Shown here piece by piece: positions 1 through 7,631 of a stretch of DNA of 64,000 nucleotides. A program made the translations under genes and the position numbers. The DNA comes from Cellulophaga tyrosinoxydans (GTDB lineage Bacteria; Bacteroidota; Bacteroidia; Flavobacteriales; Flavobacteriaceae). Under the pieces are notes generated by a model that was given only the letters and a program-made list of their open reading frames with translations, searched no databases and had not been told where the DNA came from. Each line of letters begins with the position of its first letter. Within the stretch, counting starts at the first letter, position 1. The DNA lies in contig NZ_FWXO01000004.1 of assembly GCF_900176415.1 (NCBI RefSeq), forward strand, positions 309,339 through 373,338, written 5' to 3'.

Positions 1-812
1 CACTAAGAGGCGCTATTAAAAAAATGCCATTAAATGAAGCATTCACCACTGCATTAGAAAAAGATTTTCAAAGCGTGTTTGGTAAAAACTTGGGAAATAT
101 TCCTGTCTTTTTAAGAAGTGATACAAATATGGAAGATTTAAAAGACTTTACTGGTGCAGGTTTAAATCTTACCCTATTTAATGTAGTTGATAAAGAAAAA
201 ATAATTGAAGGCATTAAAGATGTTTGGGCTTCGCCTTATACCGAACGTAGCTTTAAATGGCGCCAAAAATATTTATTAAATCCTGAAAATGTATTCCCTT
301 CTATTTTAGTAATACCTAGTGTAGATGTTGATTACTCTGGAGTATTAATAACGAAAGGGTTAAGCTCAGGCAACGAAAATGATTTAACCGTGGCGTTCAG
401 CCGTGGGGCTGGAGGAGCTGTGGATGGCCAATCTGCAGAAACCTATTTAATTAAAAATGATGGTGGTTACCAACTTCTTGCCCCTGCTCGAGAACCTTAT
501 CATAACACATTACCAGTTACTGGTGGTACTGGGAAAAAAATGGTATCTTTTGAGAAATCGGTTTTAAACGATCAAAATATTAAAGAAATAAAGGCCTTGG
601 CGCAGACCATTAGAACCACTATGGCAAAAGAAACGAACTCGGATTATAAAGGGGCTTATGATGTAGAATTAGGCTTTAAAGAAAACAAACTATGGCTGTT
701 CCAAATACGTCCTTTTGTTGAGAATAAAAAGGCATTGAGTTCTACATATTTGGAATCGATCACCCCTAAAATTGATAAAAACAAAGAAATTAATCTTTCA
801 ACTAAATTATAA
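1..812 (+). CDS. PEP/pyruvate-binding (PPDK_N-type ATP-grasp) protein, 5' end missing
   Basis: The frame is open from the left edge of the window (codons from base 3), so the N-terminus lies outside. The visible 269 residues look like the ATP-grasp nucleotide-binding domain of pyruvate phosphate dikinase and PEP synthase: FLRSDTNMEDLKDFTGAGLN is the Arg-containing ATP-binding segment, YTERSFKWRQ and the closing LWLFQIRPF are also family signatures. The protein stops shortly after QIRP, so the phospho-histidine and PEP domains of true PEP synthase are absent downstream in this gene. The next gene starts one base after the stop, so the two are probably cotranscribed with a secreted serine hydrolase. 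The substrate cannot be told from this. The family call is fairly sure, the function is not. Confidence 0.75.
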   Translation, partial: LRGAIKKMPLNEAFTTALEKDFQSVFGKNLGNIPVFLRSDTNMEDLKDFTGAGLNLTLFNVVDKEKIIEGIKDVWASPYTERSFKWRQKYLLNPENVFPSILVIPSVDVDYSGVLITKGLSSGNENDLTVAFSRGAGGAVDGQSAETYLIKNDGGYQLLAPAREPYHNTLPVTGGTGKKMVSFEKSVLNDQNIKEIKALAQTIRTTMAKETNSDYKGAYDVELGFKENKLWLFQIRPFVENKKALSSTYLESITPKIDKNKEINLSTKL

Positions 813-813
813 A

Positions 814-2076
814 ATGAAGAAAGTACTTTTGTTAGGTATTGTAATTTGCTCTTGTTTAGCATTCACTACGCTAACTTTCTATCCTATAGATGGATACGAG
901 CAAACTGGAATAAAAAGACTATTACGACTTGAATTAATAAAAAAAGGCGAATTAAAAGCTTCCTCCTCTCCATTACCCGAAGGAGCTATGAAATCGTGGA
1001 GTGAAATTAATTTAAATTTAACGACGAAATCTTCCGATAGCGTTGGAGCCTTCTTACAAGTAGATGAAGCATTTCAAAAAGAAATAGGTGGACTTTTTAG
1101 AGGATTGGATAAAAGCTATTCTCTTGCGGTATTAGACATTTCAGATTTAGATAGTATTCGATATGCAAAACGAAATGAAACGGCAGGATATCAACCCGGA
1201 AGCGTAGGTAAATTGGCTGTTTTAGCAGGTTTGTTTAAGCAATTGGCCTTAATTTATCCAGATTCTTGGGAAAAGCGTACCGAACTATTAAAAAACAAAA
1301 CGGTAAAAGCAGGCGTTTGGGGATTAACTGACGAACACACTATTCCTATTTATAATGTAGAAAAGCAAACCTTGGTGAAAAGACAGGTAATTGCTAGTGA
1401 TGTTTTTTCGCTATATGAATGGGCAGATCATATGCTTTCTGTTAGCAATAATGGCGCTGCAAGCATTGTTTGGCGCGAGGTTCTACTTATGGCAGCTTTT
1501 TGCGACGAGTACCCTAATTTGACAGAAGAACAGGCTGATTTCTATTTTAAAAATACGCCTAAAAAAGTTTTAACAGACCTTGGAAATGATGTTGTTAATC
1601 TTCCATTACGCGATTTAGGAATAAGGTCTGATGAATGGCGTTTAGGTAGCTTTTTCACTAGAGGAGCTAACACGTATGTTGGCGATAAAGGTGGTAGTAT
1701 TGGAACTCCAATTGGACTAATGAAATTTTTAATACAATTAGAACAAGGAAAAGTGGTTGATGAAAAGAGTAGCTTAGAAATGAAGCGATTAATGTACATG
1801 ACTGATCGTAGAATTCGCTATGCACAATCCCCTGTTTTAAAAGACGCTGCTGTTTATTTCAAATCTGGTAGTTTATATAAATGTGATAGATCTAACGGAC
1901 AAGTATGTGGAAAATATATGGGTAATGTTCAAAATTTTATGAACTCTGTAATCATAGTAGAACACCCAGATAATTGCACCTATATGGTGGTTTTAATGAC
2001 GAATGTTTTACGTAAAAATTCTGCTTCGGATCACATGTATTTGGCCTCTGCGATAGATAAAGTTATTCGCAAATAG
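814..2076 (+). CDS. Exported class A beta-lactamase-like serine hydrolase
   Basis: The 420-residue protein starts at the ATG one base after the preceding stop; that start exposes a hydrophobic export signal (residues 4-21). An in-frame upstream ATG at 772 would bury the signal and overlap the previous gene. The three active-site boxes of the penicillin-recognising serine enzymes are present: S130-V-G-K133 (SxxK), S211-N-N213 (SDN-like) and K350-S-G352 (KTG-like). An insertion of about 30 residues between SxxK and SNN and another before KSG make it longer than a normal class A enzyme (about 290 residues). It should act in the periplasm, as a D,D-peptidase, a beta-lactamase or a hydrolase of another amide or ester. 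It meets the minus-strand transporter gene tail to tail with one base between. Confidence 0.75.
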   Translation: MKKVLLLGIVICSCLAFTTLTFYPIDGYEQTGIKRLLRLELIKKGELKASSSPLPEGAMKSWSEINLNLTTKSSDSVGAFLQVDEAFQKEIGGLFRGLDKSYSLAVLDISDLDSIRYAKRNETAGYQPGSVGKLAVLAGLFKQLALIYPDSWEKRTELLKNKTVKAGVWGLTDEHTIPIYNVEKQTLVKRQVIASDVFSLYEWADHMLSVSNNGAASIVWREVLLMAAFCDEYPNLTEEQADFYFKNTPKKVLTDLGNDVVNLPLRDLGIRSDEWRLGSFFTRGANTYVGDKGGSIGTPIGLMKFLIQLEQGKVVDEKSSLEMKRLMYMTDRRIRYAQSPVLKDAAVYFKSGSLYKCDRSNGQVCGKYMGNVQNFMNSVIIVEHPDNCTYMVVLMTNVLRKNSASDHMYLASAIDKVIRK

Positions 2077-2077
2077 G

Positions 2078-4897
2078 CTATTCTAAGGTATTTAACTCAG
2101 AAAGTGCATTTTCAGCAAATGTTCTTATTTTTAAATTTACACTTTTTGAGTATTTCTCCAGCAGTGGAATGTACTTTTTATCTTTTTGCTTTCCTATTAA
2201 AAAGAAAACAGCGAGTTTAAGTTTTAGATCATTGGCATCTAACAATAACTGAAAGCACTCCATTTCCGATAAAACTTTTTGTTTAAATTGATGGATCATA
2301 TCCTCGGATGTCACATCTATACCACTACTTTCTAAAATCGGCAAGAGTTTACGTTTTAACTCTCCAGATAATAAGTTATCTAAAAACTCAATGGCATTAC
2401 TTCTAGCTTCTTGTTGCTCGCTTGTAAGGCCAGCATATGCTATATTTATATCGTTCTGTTTGTACTTTAAGCCTAAGAGTTTAAAAATACGCTCTAAACC
2501 TGCATCTAATCTTCGTTCTAATAATTCTAACAATGCACCTCTTGCTTCCCTTTCATCATCTAAAATAAGTTCTTTCGATTTTTTTCTATTGCGGTACGAT
2601 ACAATTATTTGTGTGTGCATTGCTGATAAAGTGTTATGATAAAGTTTGCATTCATCATAAATACTTGCTACAATTTTAGAATTATTAAAATGTAAATGCG
2701 GAAACTCAAATTTTAAATCGCTTAACGCGCGAATTGCCTCTAACCGAACAGCCAAATCTTTATCTTCTAACAACATAAATAAATAGCGAACAGACTCTTG
2801 AGAATGAAACGCCTTAAACACTTCGGGCACAAACCTTGAAACCTGAAGCGGTATGGAATGACTTATTACTTTATTTACCAACAGTGGGAAAATTTGACTA
2901 CCAAAGTTATGTAATGCCTCTATGGCAATTTTACGTGTATTTTTATCGGGTAAAAAATTCAGTAAAAGCGGAATAAAATCTGGATTTACTGTTGTGCCTG
3001 CAGCACTGATAGCTGTGTCTCTTATTTCTACGTTTTCGTTTTGTAATTGCTCTTCTATTATAAAATGAAATTTGTTAAGATTTGATGCTCCGATTGTTTT
3101 AAGAAGAATTTTTTGTCGGTCTACGTTTGTACTATGTTCCTTTAAAAATGCTATTTCTGCATTTATTCTTGCCTCCAAGTTGTAAGAAGTTCTTAAGGAA
3201 TAATTATCACGAGATTCACGAGCTAAACACAATAATGCTGTTGAAGTAATTAAAGATTTTTCATGATCTAAATAAGCATCAAATACAATTTCTTCGTTTT
3301 TTTCTGCATGGAGCAATAAATAGGTCAAACAAGCTTCAACTAAATCATCATCGTCGCTTTCTATAAGTTTTGCCACCTCGGATACTACCGAAGATTTATT
3401 TAAAAAATACAAATTCTGTATCGCGGCAGTTTTTACTTTGTCCGATGGATGCGCCAATAAACGCTGCACGTCATCAAAAAATCGTTTGTCATTAATTTCT
3501 TGTAATTTTCCAAGCATAAATAAAATCTGACTCTCGGAACCCATATTAAAAACAGATTTCATGCCTTCTATAACCGAAACATTTTTTGTTGCTGCCTTGG
3601 TTTCTTTCATCTTTACATTGGCTATTTCAGCTAAATTCATTCTAAAAGTTTGGAAATATTCTTTTCTAACTTTATAAATAAAAAACACCCAAACGGCAAC
3701 TAGAAGAATAATGATAGAGGTAATATAGTAAATAGGAAGATTTAATCCTTTTACAGCAAAAATTAAAATAAAGCCTGCAATTCCTGTGGCTACACTATCA
3801 ACCACCACATCAATAAAAGATTTGGTTTTATTCTTTAAATCAAAGGCTAATGGTAATGCTAATAACTCAGTGGCGCTTTTATGGATAGATTGTTTTAAGG
3901 TACCATCTACTGCCTTGATAAAAATAATTACAGACAGTTCTGGTAAAATAAAGAATACAACACTCCCTACAAATATTCCCAAAGGCAAAAGCAGTAATGA
4001 AAACCCAACACCCCATATTCCTACAACTTTTTGTGTAAAAAACAATTGAATTAATAGGGATAGAAGGTTAAAAGTGGAAAACCAGAATGCAAAAAACGAA
4101 GTAAGTTCATCTGGATTAACAATTCGTGCCGCAGCAAAGTCACTAAATAAATAGTCTACTAATTTTGCTACGATAACGCTAATACCAACTATACCTGCTA
4201 AATACGTTAAATGTTTTGAGTTTTTTATGAGTACAATAGACTTCACTTCTCTTGTACCGGTTCTTTTCTTTTGCTTAAAAGTATTTAGTTTAACAACTCT
4301 AGCGCTCCATATTTTATCTAATAAGCGAATACAGATTCCTAAGAAAATTGCCGCTATAAAAATTACATTTTCGTTACCAATTAATGGTGCTAATAATGAT
4401 GTTAAATAGCCTCCTAGAATTCCACCAAGAATTGCTCCAGATCCAATAAAACCAAATAGACGTTTTGCTTCTCTAGGGTTATAAACCAAATTGGCCATTA
4501 CCCAAAATTGAGATGCGGAAAGCACAGCATGAATGGCTACCCAAACATAAAAGAAGTACAGCATCCAATTATTGAGAAAATTGAATTGCAGTAACAAGGC
4601 TAGAACAATAATTAAAAATATAGAGATGGAGAGTGTAAATCTCACTATCTTCTTTAAAGAAAACTTAGCTAATGCTTTGGAATAAAAATAGGAACTTAAA
4701 ATTGCCGTTATGGCTACCATTAAAAAGGCTAATGGTAAACTTTCAACACCTAACTCGGATAAAAAAAGGGCATTAACTGTTGGCTTAATAATTAGCAAAG
4801 AAGCTATTATTAAAAATATGTAAGCCAACATAAAGAAGGATATTCTGAATTCTCCTTCTCTAATATCAAATGTTTTTTTTATTAAGTTAAGGAGCAT
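2078..4897 (-). CDS. NTT-like (ATP/ADP translocase family) transporter fused to HEAT repeats
   Basis: A 939-residue protein in two parts. Residues 1 to about 420 hold roughly a dozen hydrophobic helices with the layout of the major facilitator/NTT nucleotide transporter group; the opening, with a short amphipathic stretch before the first helix and an early IIKPTVNALFL segment, resembles this group as annotated in Bacteroidota. Residues from about 440 to the end are soluble and made of alpha-helical pairs with HEAT-repeat spacing (for example VQRLLAHPSDKVKTAAIQNL and VRLEAIRALSDL). A cytoplasmic HEAT tail of about 500 residues suggests a protein-binding or sensing role. It is followed downstream by a convergent serine hydrolase gene and lies 21 bases after another one (4919-5836), with which it probably forms an operon. 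Substrate unknown. Confidence 0.65.
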   Translation of the reverse strand: MLLNLIKKTFDIREGEFRISFFMLAYIFLIIASLLIIKPTVNALFLSELGVESLPLAFLMVAITAILSSYFYSKALAKFSLKKIVRFTLSISIFLIIVLALLLQFNFLNNWMLYFFYVWVAIHAVLSASQFWVMANLVYNPREAKRLFGFIGSGAILGGILGGYLTSLLAPLIGNENVIFIAAIFLGICIRLLDKIWSARVVKLNTFKQKKRTGTREVKSIVLIKNSKHLTYLAGIVGISVIVAKLVDYLFSDFAAARIVNPDELTSFFAFWFSTFNLLSLLIQLFFTQKVVGIWGVGFSLLLLPLGIFVGSVVFFILPELSVIIFIKAVDGTLKQSIHKSATELLALPLAFDLKNKTKSFIDVVVDSVATGIAGFILIFAVKGLNLPIYYITSIIILLVAVWVFFIYKVRKEYFQTFRMNLAEIANVKMKETKAATKNVSVIEGMKSVFNMGSESQILFMLGKLQEINDKRFFDDVQRLLAHPSDKVKTAAIQNLYFLNKSSVVSEVAKLIESDDDDLVEACLTYLLLHAEKNEEIVFDAYLDHEKSLITSTALLCLARESRDNYSLRTSYNLEARINAEIAFLKEHSTNVDRQKILLKTIGASNLNKFHFIIEEQLQNENVEIRDTAISAAGTTVNPDFIPLLLNFLPDKNTRKIAIEALHNFGSQIFPLLVNKVISHSIPLQVSRFVPEVFKAFHSQESVRYLFMLLEDKDLAVRLEAIRALSDLKFEFPHLHFNNSKIVASIYDECKLYHNTLSAMHTQIIVSYRNRKKSKELILDDEREARGALLELLERRLDAGLERIFKLLGLKYKQNDINIAYAGLTSEQQEARSNAIEFLDNLLSGELKRKLLPILESSGIDVTSEDMIHQFKQKVLSEMECFQLLLDANDLKLKLAVFFLIGKQKDKKYIPLLEKYSKSVNLKIRTFAENALSELNTLE

Positions 4898-4918
4898 ATA
4901 GTTTTAGAGTGCATTGGA

Positions 4919-5836
4919 CTAATTGCTAGCCAAAGATATACTCTTTTTCAAAACTTTTTCAACGGGTCTTACTAAATCACGGATTATTTGCTCTCCATTG
5001 GCATCATCGATTAAAGCAACTAAGATATAACGACGATCTGGATCATCTCCCCACACCAAGATAGAATCAGAATGAAAAGTTCTCCAAGATCCTGATTTTC
5101 TAAATAAACGTGCTTCTGGAGCTATTTGATCTAAAGTATTTACAAATTTGTGGTGCAAATCTGGATTCTCCATAATGTCTAACATTTGTTTAGAACGTTT
5201 TTCATTCACCAATTTGCCGTTTGCTAATAAATAATAATATCTGCAAACTTGTGTTACTGTTGCTGCGTGACTTAAATTTTTCAAAGGTTCTCTATTGGTG
5301 TCACCGCCACTTCCGTAACGTTTGCCTACCCATAATCCTCCTCCTTTATGCTCATCATAAAAAGCATATTCAGGATCGGTCATTACGTCTTCAATTTTTT
5401 TATACCCTACTCTATCAATCATGCGTGTAGACGCTTGATTGTTAGATTTGCTGATCATTAAACGCATATCAGCTTTTACCTCTTTAGTTTCTTTTAATTC
5501 GCCTTTTTCAATAGCATCCATCGCAGCTAATAAAATAGCGATTTTTGGAAGACTGGCTGCATACATCATATGATTACCATTGATGCGAGCAAATCGTGTA
5601 TTATTTGGATCACTCAAATCAACGACACCTACAGCCATTTTCTTTTGAGCTATAAGTCTTTTCCATTCCGGATTAGACTTTAATTCTTTCTCTAAATTGG
5701 TTTGTAATGATCTACTTAAAAGAGTTGGAAGTTGTTTTATTTCAGAATCGTAGGTTTTAAATGGAAGCTCATCTTGAGCTAAGATTGGTGTACCAATCAA
5801 AAAAAGCACAACCAATATTTTCAAACTCTTTTTCAT
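4919..5836 (-). CDS. Secreted class A beta-lactamase-like serine hydrolase
   Basis: The 305-residue protein has a signal peptide (residues 1-20, ending ILA before QDE) and the boxes S95-L-P-K98, S131-N-N133 and K247-S-G249, with normal class A size and spacing. It belongs to the beta-lactamase2 group, which includes both beta-lactamases and D,D-peptidase-like hydrolases. I could not identify the class A omega-loop glutamate with certainty, so beta-lactam hydrolysis is not assured. It is a diverged relative of the hydrolase at 814-2076, and the two flank the NTT-HEAT transporter gene. A -7 promoter box lies 25 bases upstream of the start. Confidence 0.8.
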   Translation of the reverse strand: MKKSLKILVVLFLIGTPILAQDELPFKTYDSEIKQLPTLLSRSLQTNLEKELKSNPEWKRLIAQKKMAVGVVDLSDPNNTRFARINGNHMMYAASLPKIAILLAAMDAIEKGELKETKEVKADMRLMISKSNNQASTRMIDRVGYKKIEDVMTDPEYAFYDEHKGGGLWVGKRYGSGGDTNREPLKNLSHAATVTQVCRYYYLLANGKLVNEKRSKQMLDIMENPDLHHKFVNTLDQIAPEARLFRKSGSWRTFHSDSILVWGDDPDRRYILVALIDDANGEQIIRDLVRPVEKVLKKSISLASN

Positions 5837-5861
5837 GTATAACTTAAAATTTAGGTAACGC

Positions 5862-5869
5862 CAAATGTA
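5862..5869 (-). promoter_or_regulatory. Predicted -7 promoter box of the serine hydrolase
   Basis: Read on the minus strand the bases are TACATTTG, a full match to the Bacteroidota -7 consensus TAnnTTTG. The 25-base distance to the ATG fits a short leader. No TTG stands at the usual -33 distance. Confidence 0.5.
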
Positions 5870-6121
5870 TTTTATTTTTTGATTGGTACTTTGTTAAATT
5901 TTCAAAATCAATCAAATTAATTTTTTCAATAAATATAACGCTTCACGCGCTATTTATCAATTTAAATGTTAAAGAACTTCATTACCCTATATAACTTAAA
6001 TAGCAGTCATTTAGTATTTGGCAAAGAAACTATTCGTAAATAATTACGACACAATGCAATATTCTAGACTTTTTTAACCTTCCAAATAGCGAAAAAAAGA
6101 TTTTTGAGATGGCAATGCATA

Positions 6122-6159
6122 AAAAAAGTGGTTCTCAAATTTCTGAAAACCACTTTTTT
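6122..6159 (-). terminator. Terminator of the RND efflux operon
   Basis: Perfect 12-base inverted repeat: AAAAAAGTGGTT (6122-6133) and AACCACTTTTTT (6148-6159) around a 14-base loop. It lies 20 bases past the stop of the outer-membrane factor gene; read on the minus strand the stem ends in a T run. Confidence 0.75.
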
Positions 6160-6179
6160 AAAGCCAATATGCATTATGC

Positions 6180-7631
6180 TTAATTCCAACCGCCCCCTAA
6201 GGCTTGATACATATTTATTCTAGCAACCATTTGCTCTTTTTTAGTTTCAATAAGCTCTATTTTGGCATCTAATGCTTCTCTTTGAGTTAAAAGCACTTCC
6301 ATATAGTCTGCTCTAGCAGATTTAAATAGAAGAATTGAAATATCAATAGATTCATTCAAAGCTTTTACCTGACCTTCTTTTAAATCATAACTCATTTGCA
6401 GATTGCTAACCTTAGAAAGTAAATTTGATACCTCAATATAGCCGTTTAGAATAGATTTTTCATATTCATAGACTGCTTGAATTTGCTTATCGCTGGCATT
6501 TTTATACGCTGCTTTTATAGCATTTCTATTAATTAATGGTCCAACTACATCACCAACTAAAGAGTAAGCTAATGACTCGGGAGTACTTGTTAAATACTTT
6601 GTATTGAATGCCTGCAAACCAATACCTGCTTTTATACCTAATGATGGATAAAAATTAGCTTTTGCAACTTTAGTGTCTAATTTAGCCGCTTCTAGTTCAA
6701 ATTCGGCCTTTCTAATATCCGGTCTATTTTGTAATAATTGTGAAGGAATTCCCGCATAAATTGGATCTACTTTAGTTTCAATAAAATCCGTAGAACTTCG
6801 TTGAATTGGCGCAGGAGATTTCCCAATCAAAAAATTAATTTTATTTTCTGCCTCAACAATTTCCTGTTGCAATTCGTACTTTAAACTTTGATTTTTTAAT
6901 ACCTCAGCTTCAAACCTACGCACAGCTAATTCCGTGGTCATTGCTGCTTGCTTTTGTAATTTTACAATTCGCAAAGCATTTTGCTGAATATCTAAATTTT
7001 CCTGAACTATTTTTAATTGATTATCCAGCGCAACAAGTTCATAATACGAATCTGCAATTTCTGCTACCAAATTGGTAACCATAAAATTTTTGCCTTCTAC
7101 ACTTGATAAATATTCAAAAAGCGCTGCCTTTTTAGAGTTGCGAAGTTTTTTCCAAATATCTATTTCCCATGATGCTGACATTCCCAGCGAATAATTTTTC
7201 AAAGGCTCAGGAAACTCCTCATCTTCCATGATATTAAGATTTTTTTCTACAGCTCCATTTCTTGTATATTCACCTACTTTCTCTACTTCTGCTCCACCAT
7301 AAAAGTTTACAAAAGGTAAATATTCACCTTTTCTTGCTTTTATTTCATTCTTAGCCATATCTACCTGCTGCAGCATAATATTTAATTCTTGATTTTTCAC
7401 CAAGGCAGTATCAATTAAGGCTACTAAATAAGGGTCAGAGAAAAACTCTTTCCACTTTACATTTGCGGTATTCACAGTATCCCCAGCTATAGAAGTATAG
7501 TTTTCAGGAACAGTTTTATCTTCCAATTTTAGGTTTTTAGAAGGAACACATGCATAAAAACATAGTAGCACTAGAAAACCAACATAAGTTGATTTTCTAG
7601 TACTTAAAATGATGATGATATTATTCTTCAT
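6180..7631 (-). CDS. RND efflux outer-membrane factor (TolC/NodT family lipoprotein)
   Basis: The 483-residue protein is the last gene of the efflux operon and overlaps the end of the pump gene by 11 bases, which suggests translational coupling. The N-terminus has a hydrophobic signal ending at a Cys near residue 28 (FYAC), a non-canonical but plausible lipobox. The body has the doubled outer-membrane efflux protein repeat: long amphipathic helices such as IVQENLDIQQNALRIVKLQK and a second copy near YDLKEGQVKALNESIDISIL, with the family landmarks LLQNRPDIRKAEFELEAAK and ANFYPSLGIKAGIG. It should form the trimeric channel-tunnel through the outer membrane for the pump encoded upstream. Confidence 0.9.
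   Translation of the reverse strand: MKNNIIIILSTRKSTYVGFLVLLCFYACVPSKNLKLEDKTVPENYTSIAGDTVNTANVKWKEFFSDPYLVALIDTALVKNQELNIMLQQVDMAKNEIKARKGEYLPFVNFYGGAEVEKVGEYTRNGAVEKNLNIMEDEEFPEPLKNYSLGMSASWEIDIWKKLRNSKKAALFEYLSSVEGKNFMVTNLVAEIADSYYELVALDNQLKIVQENLDIQQNALRIVKLQKQAAMTTELAVRRFEAEVLKNQSLKYELQQEIVEAENKINFLIGKSPAPIQRSSTDFIETKVDPIYAGIPSQLLQNRPDIRKAEFELEAAKLDTKVAKANFYPSLGIKAGIGLQAFNTKYLTSTPESLAYSLVGDVVGPLINRNAIKAAYKNASDKQIQAVYEYEKSILNGYIEVSNLLSKVSNLQMSYDLKEGQVKALNESIDISILLFKSARADYMEVLLTQREALDAKIELIETKKEQMVARINMYQALGGGWN

Larger units (their letters stand above)
5837..6179. other. Intergenic region between serine hydrolase and efflux operon
   Basis: These 343 bases carry no open frame that resembles a gene. 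They hold the promoter of the serine hydrolase (-7 box at 5862-5869, minus strand) at the left and the terminator hairpin of the efflux operon (6122-6159) at the right. The middle is very AT-rich and shows no repeat or RNA structure that I recognise. Confidence 0.6.
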
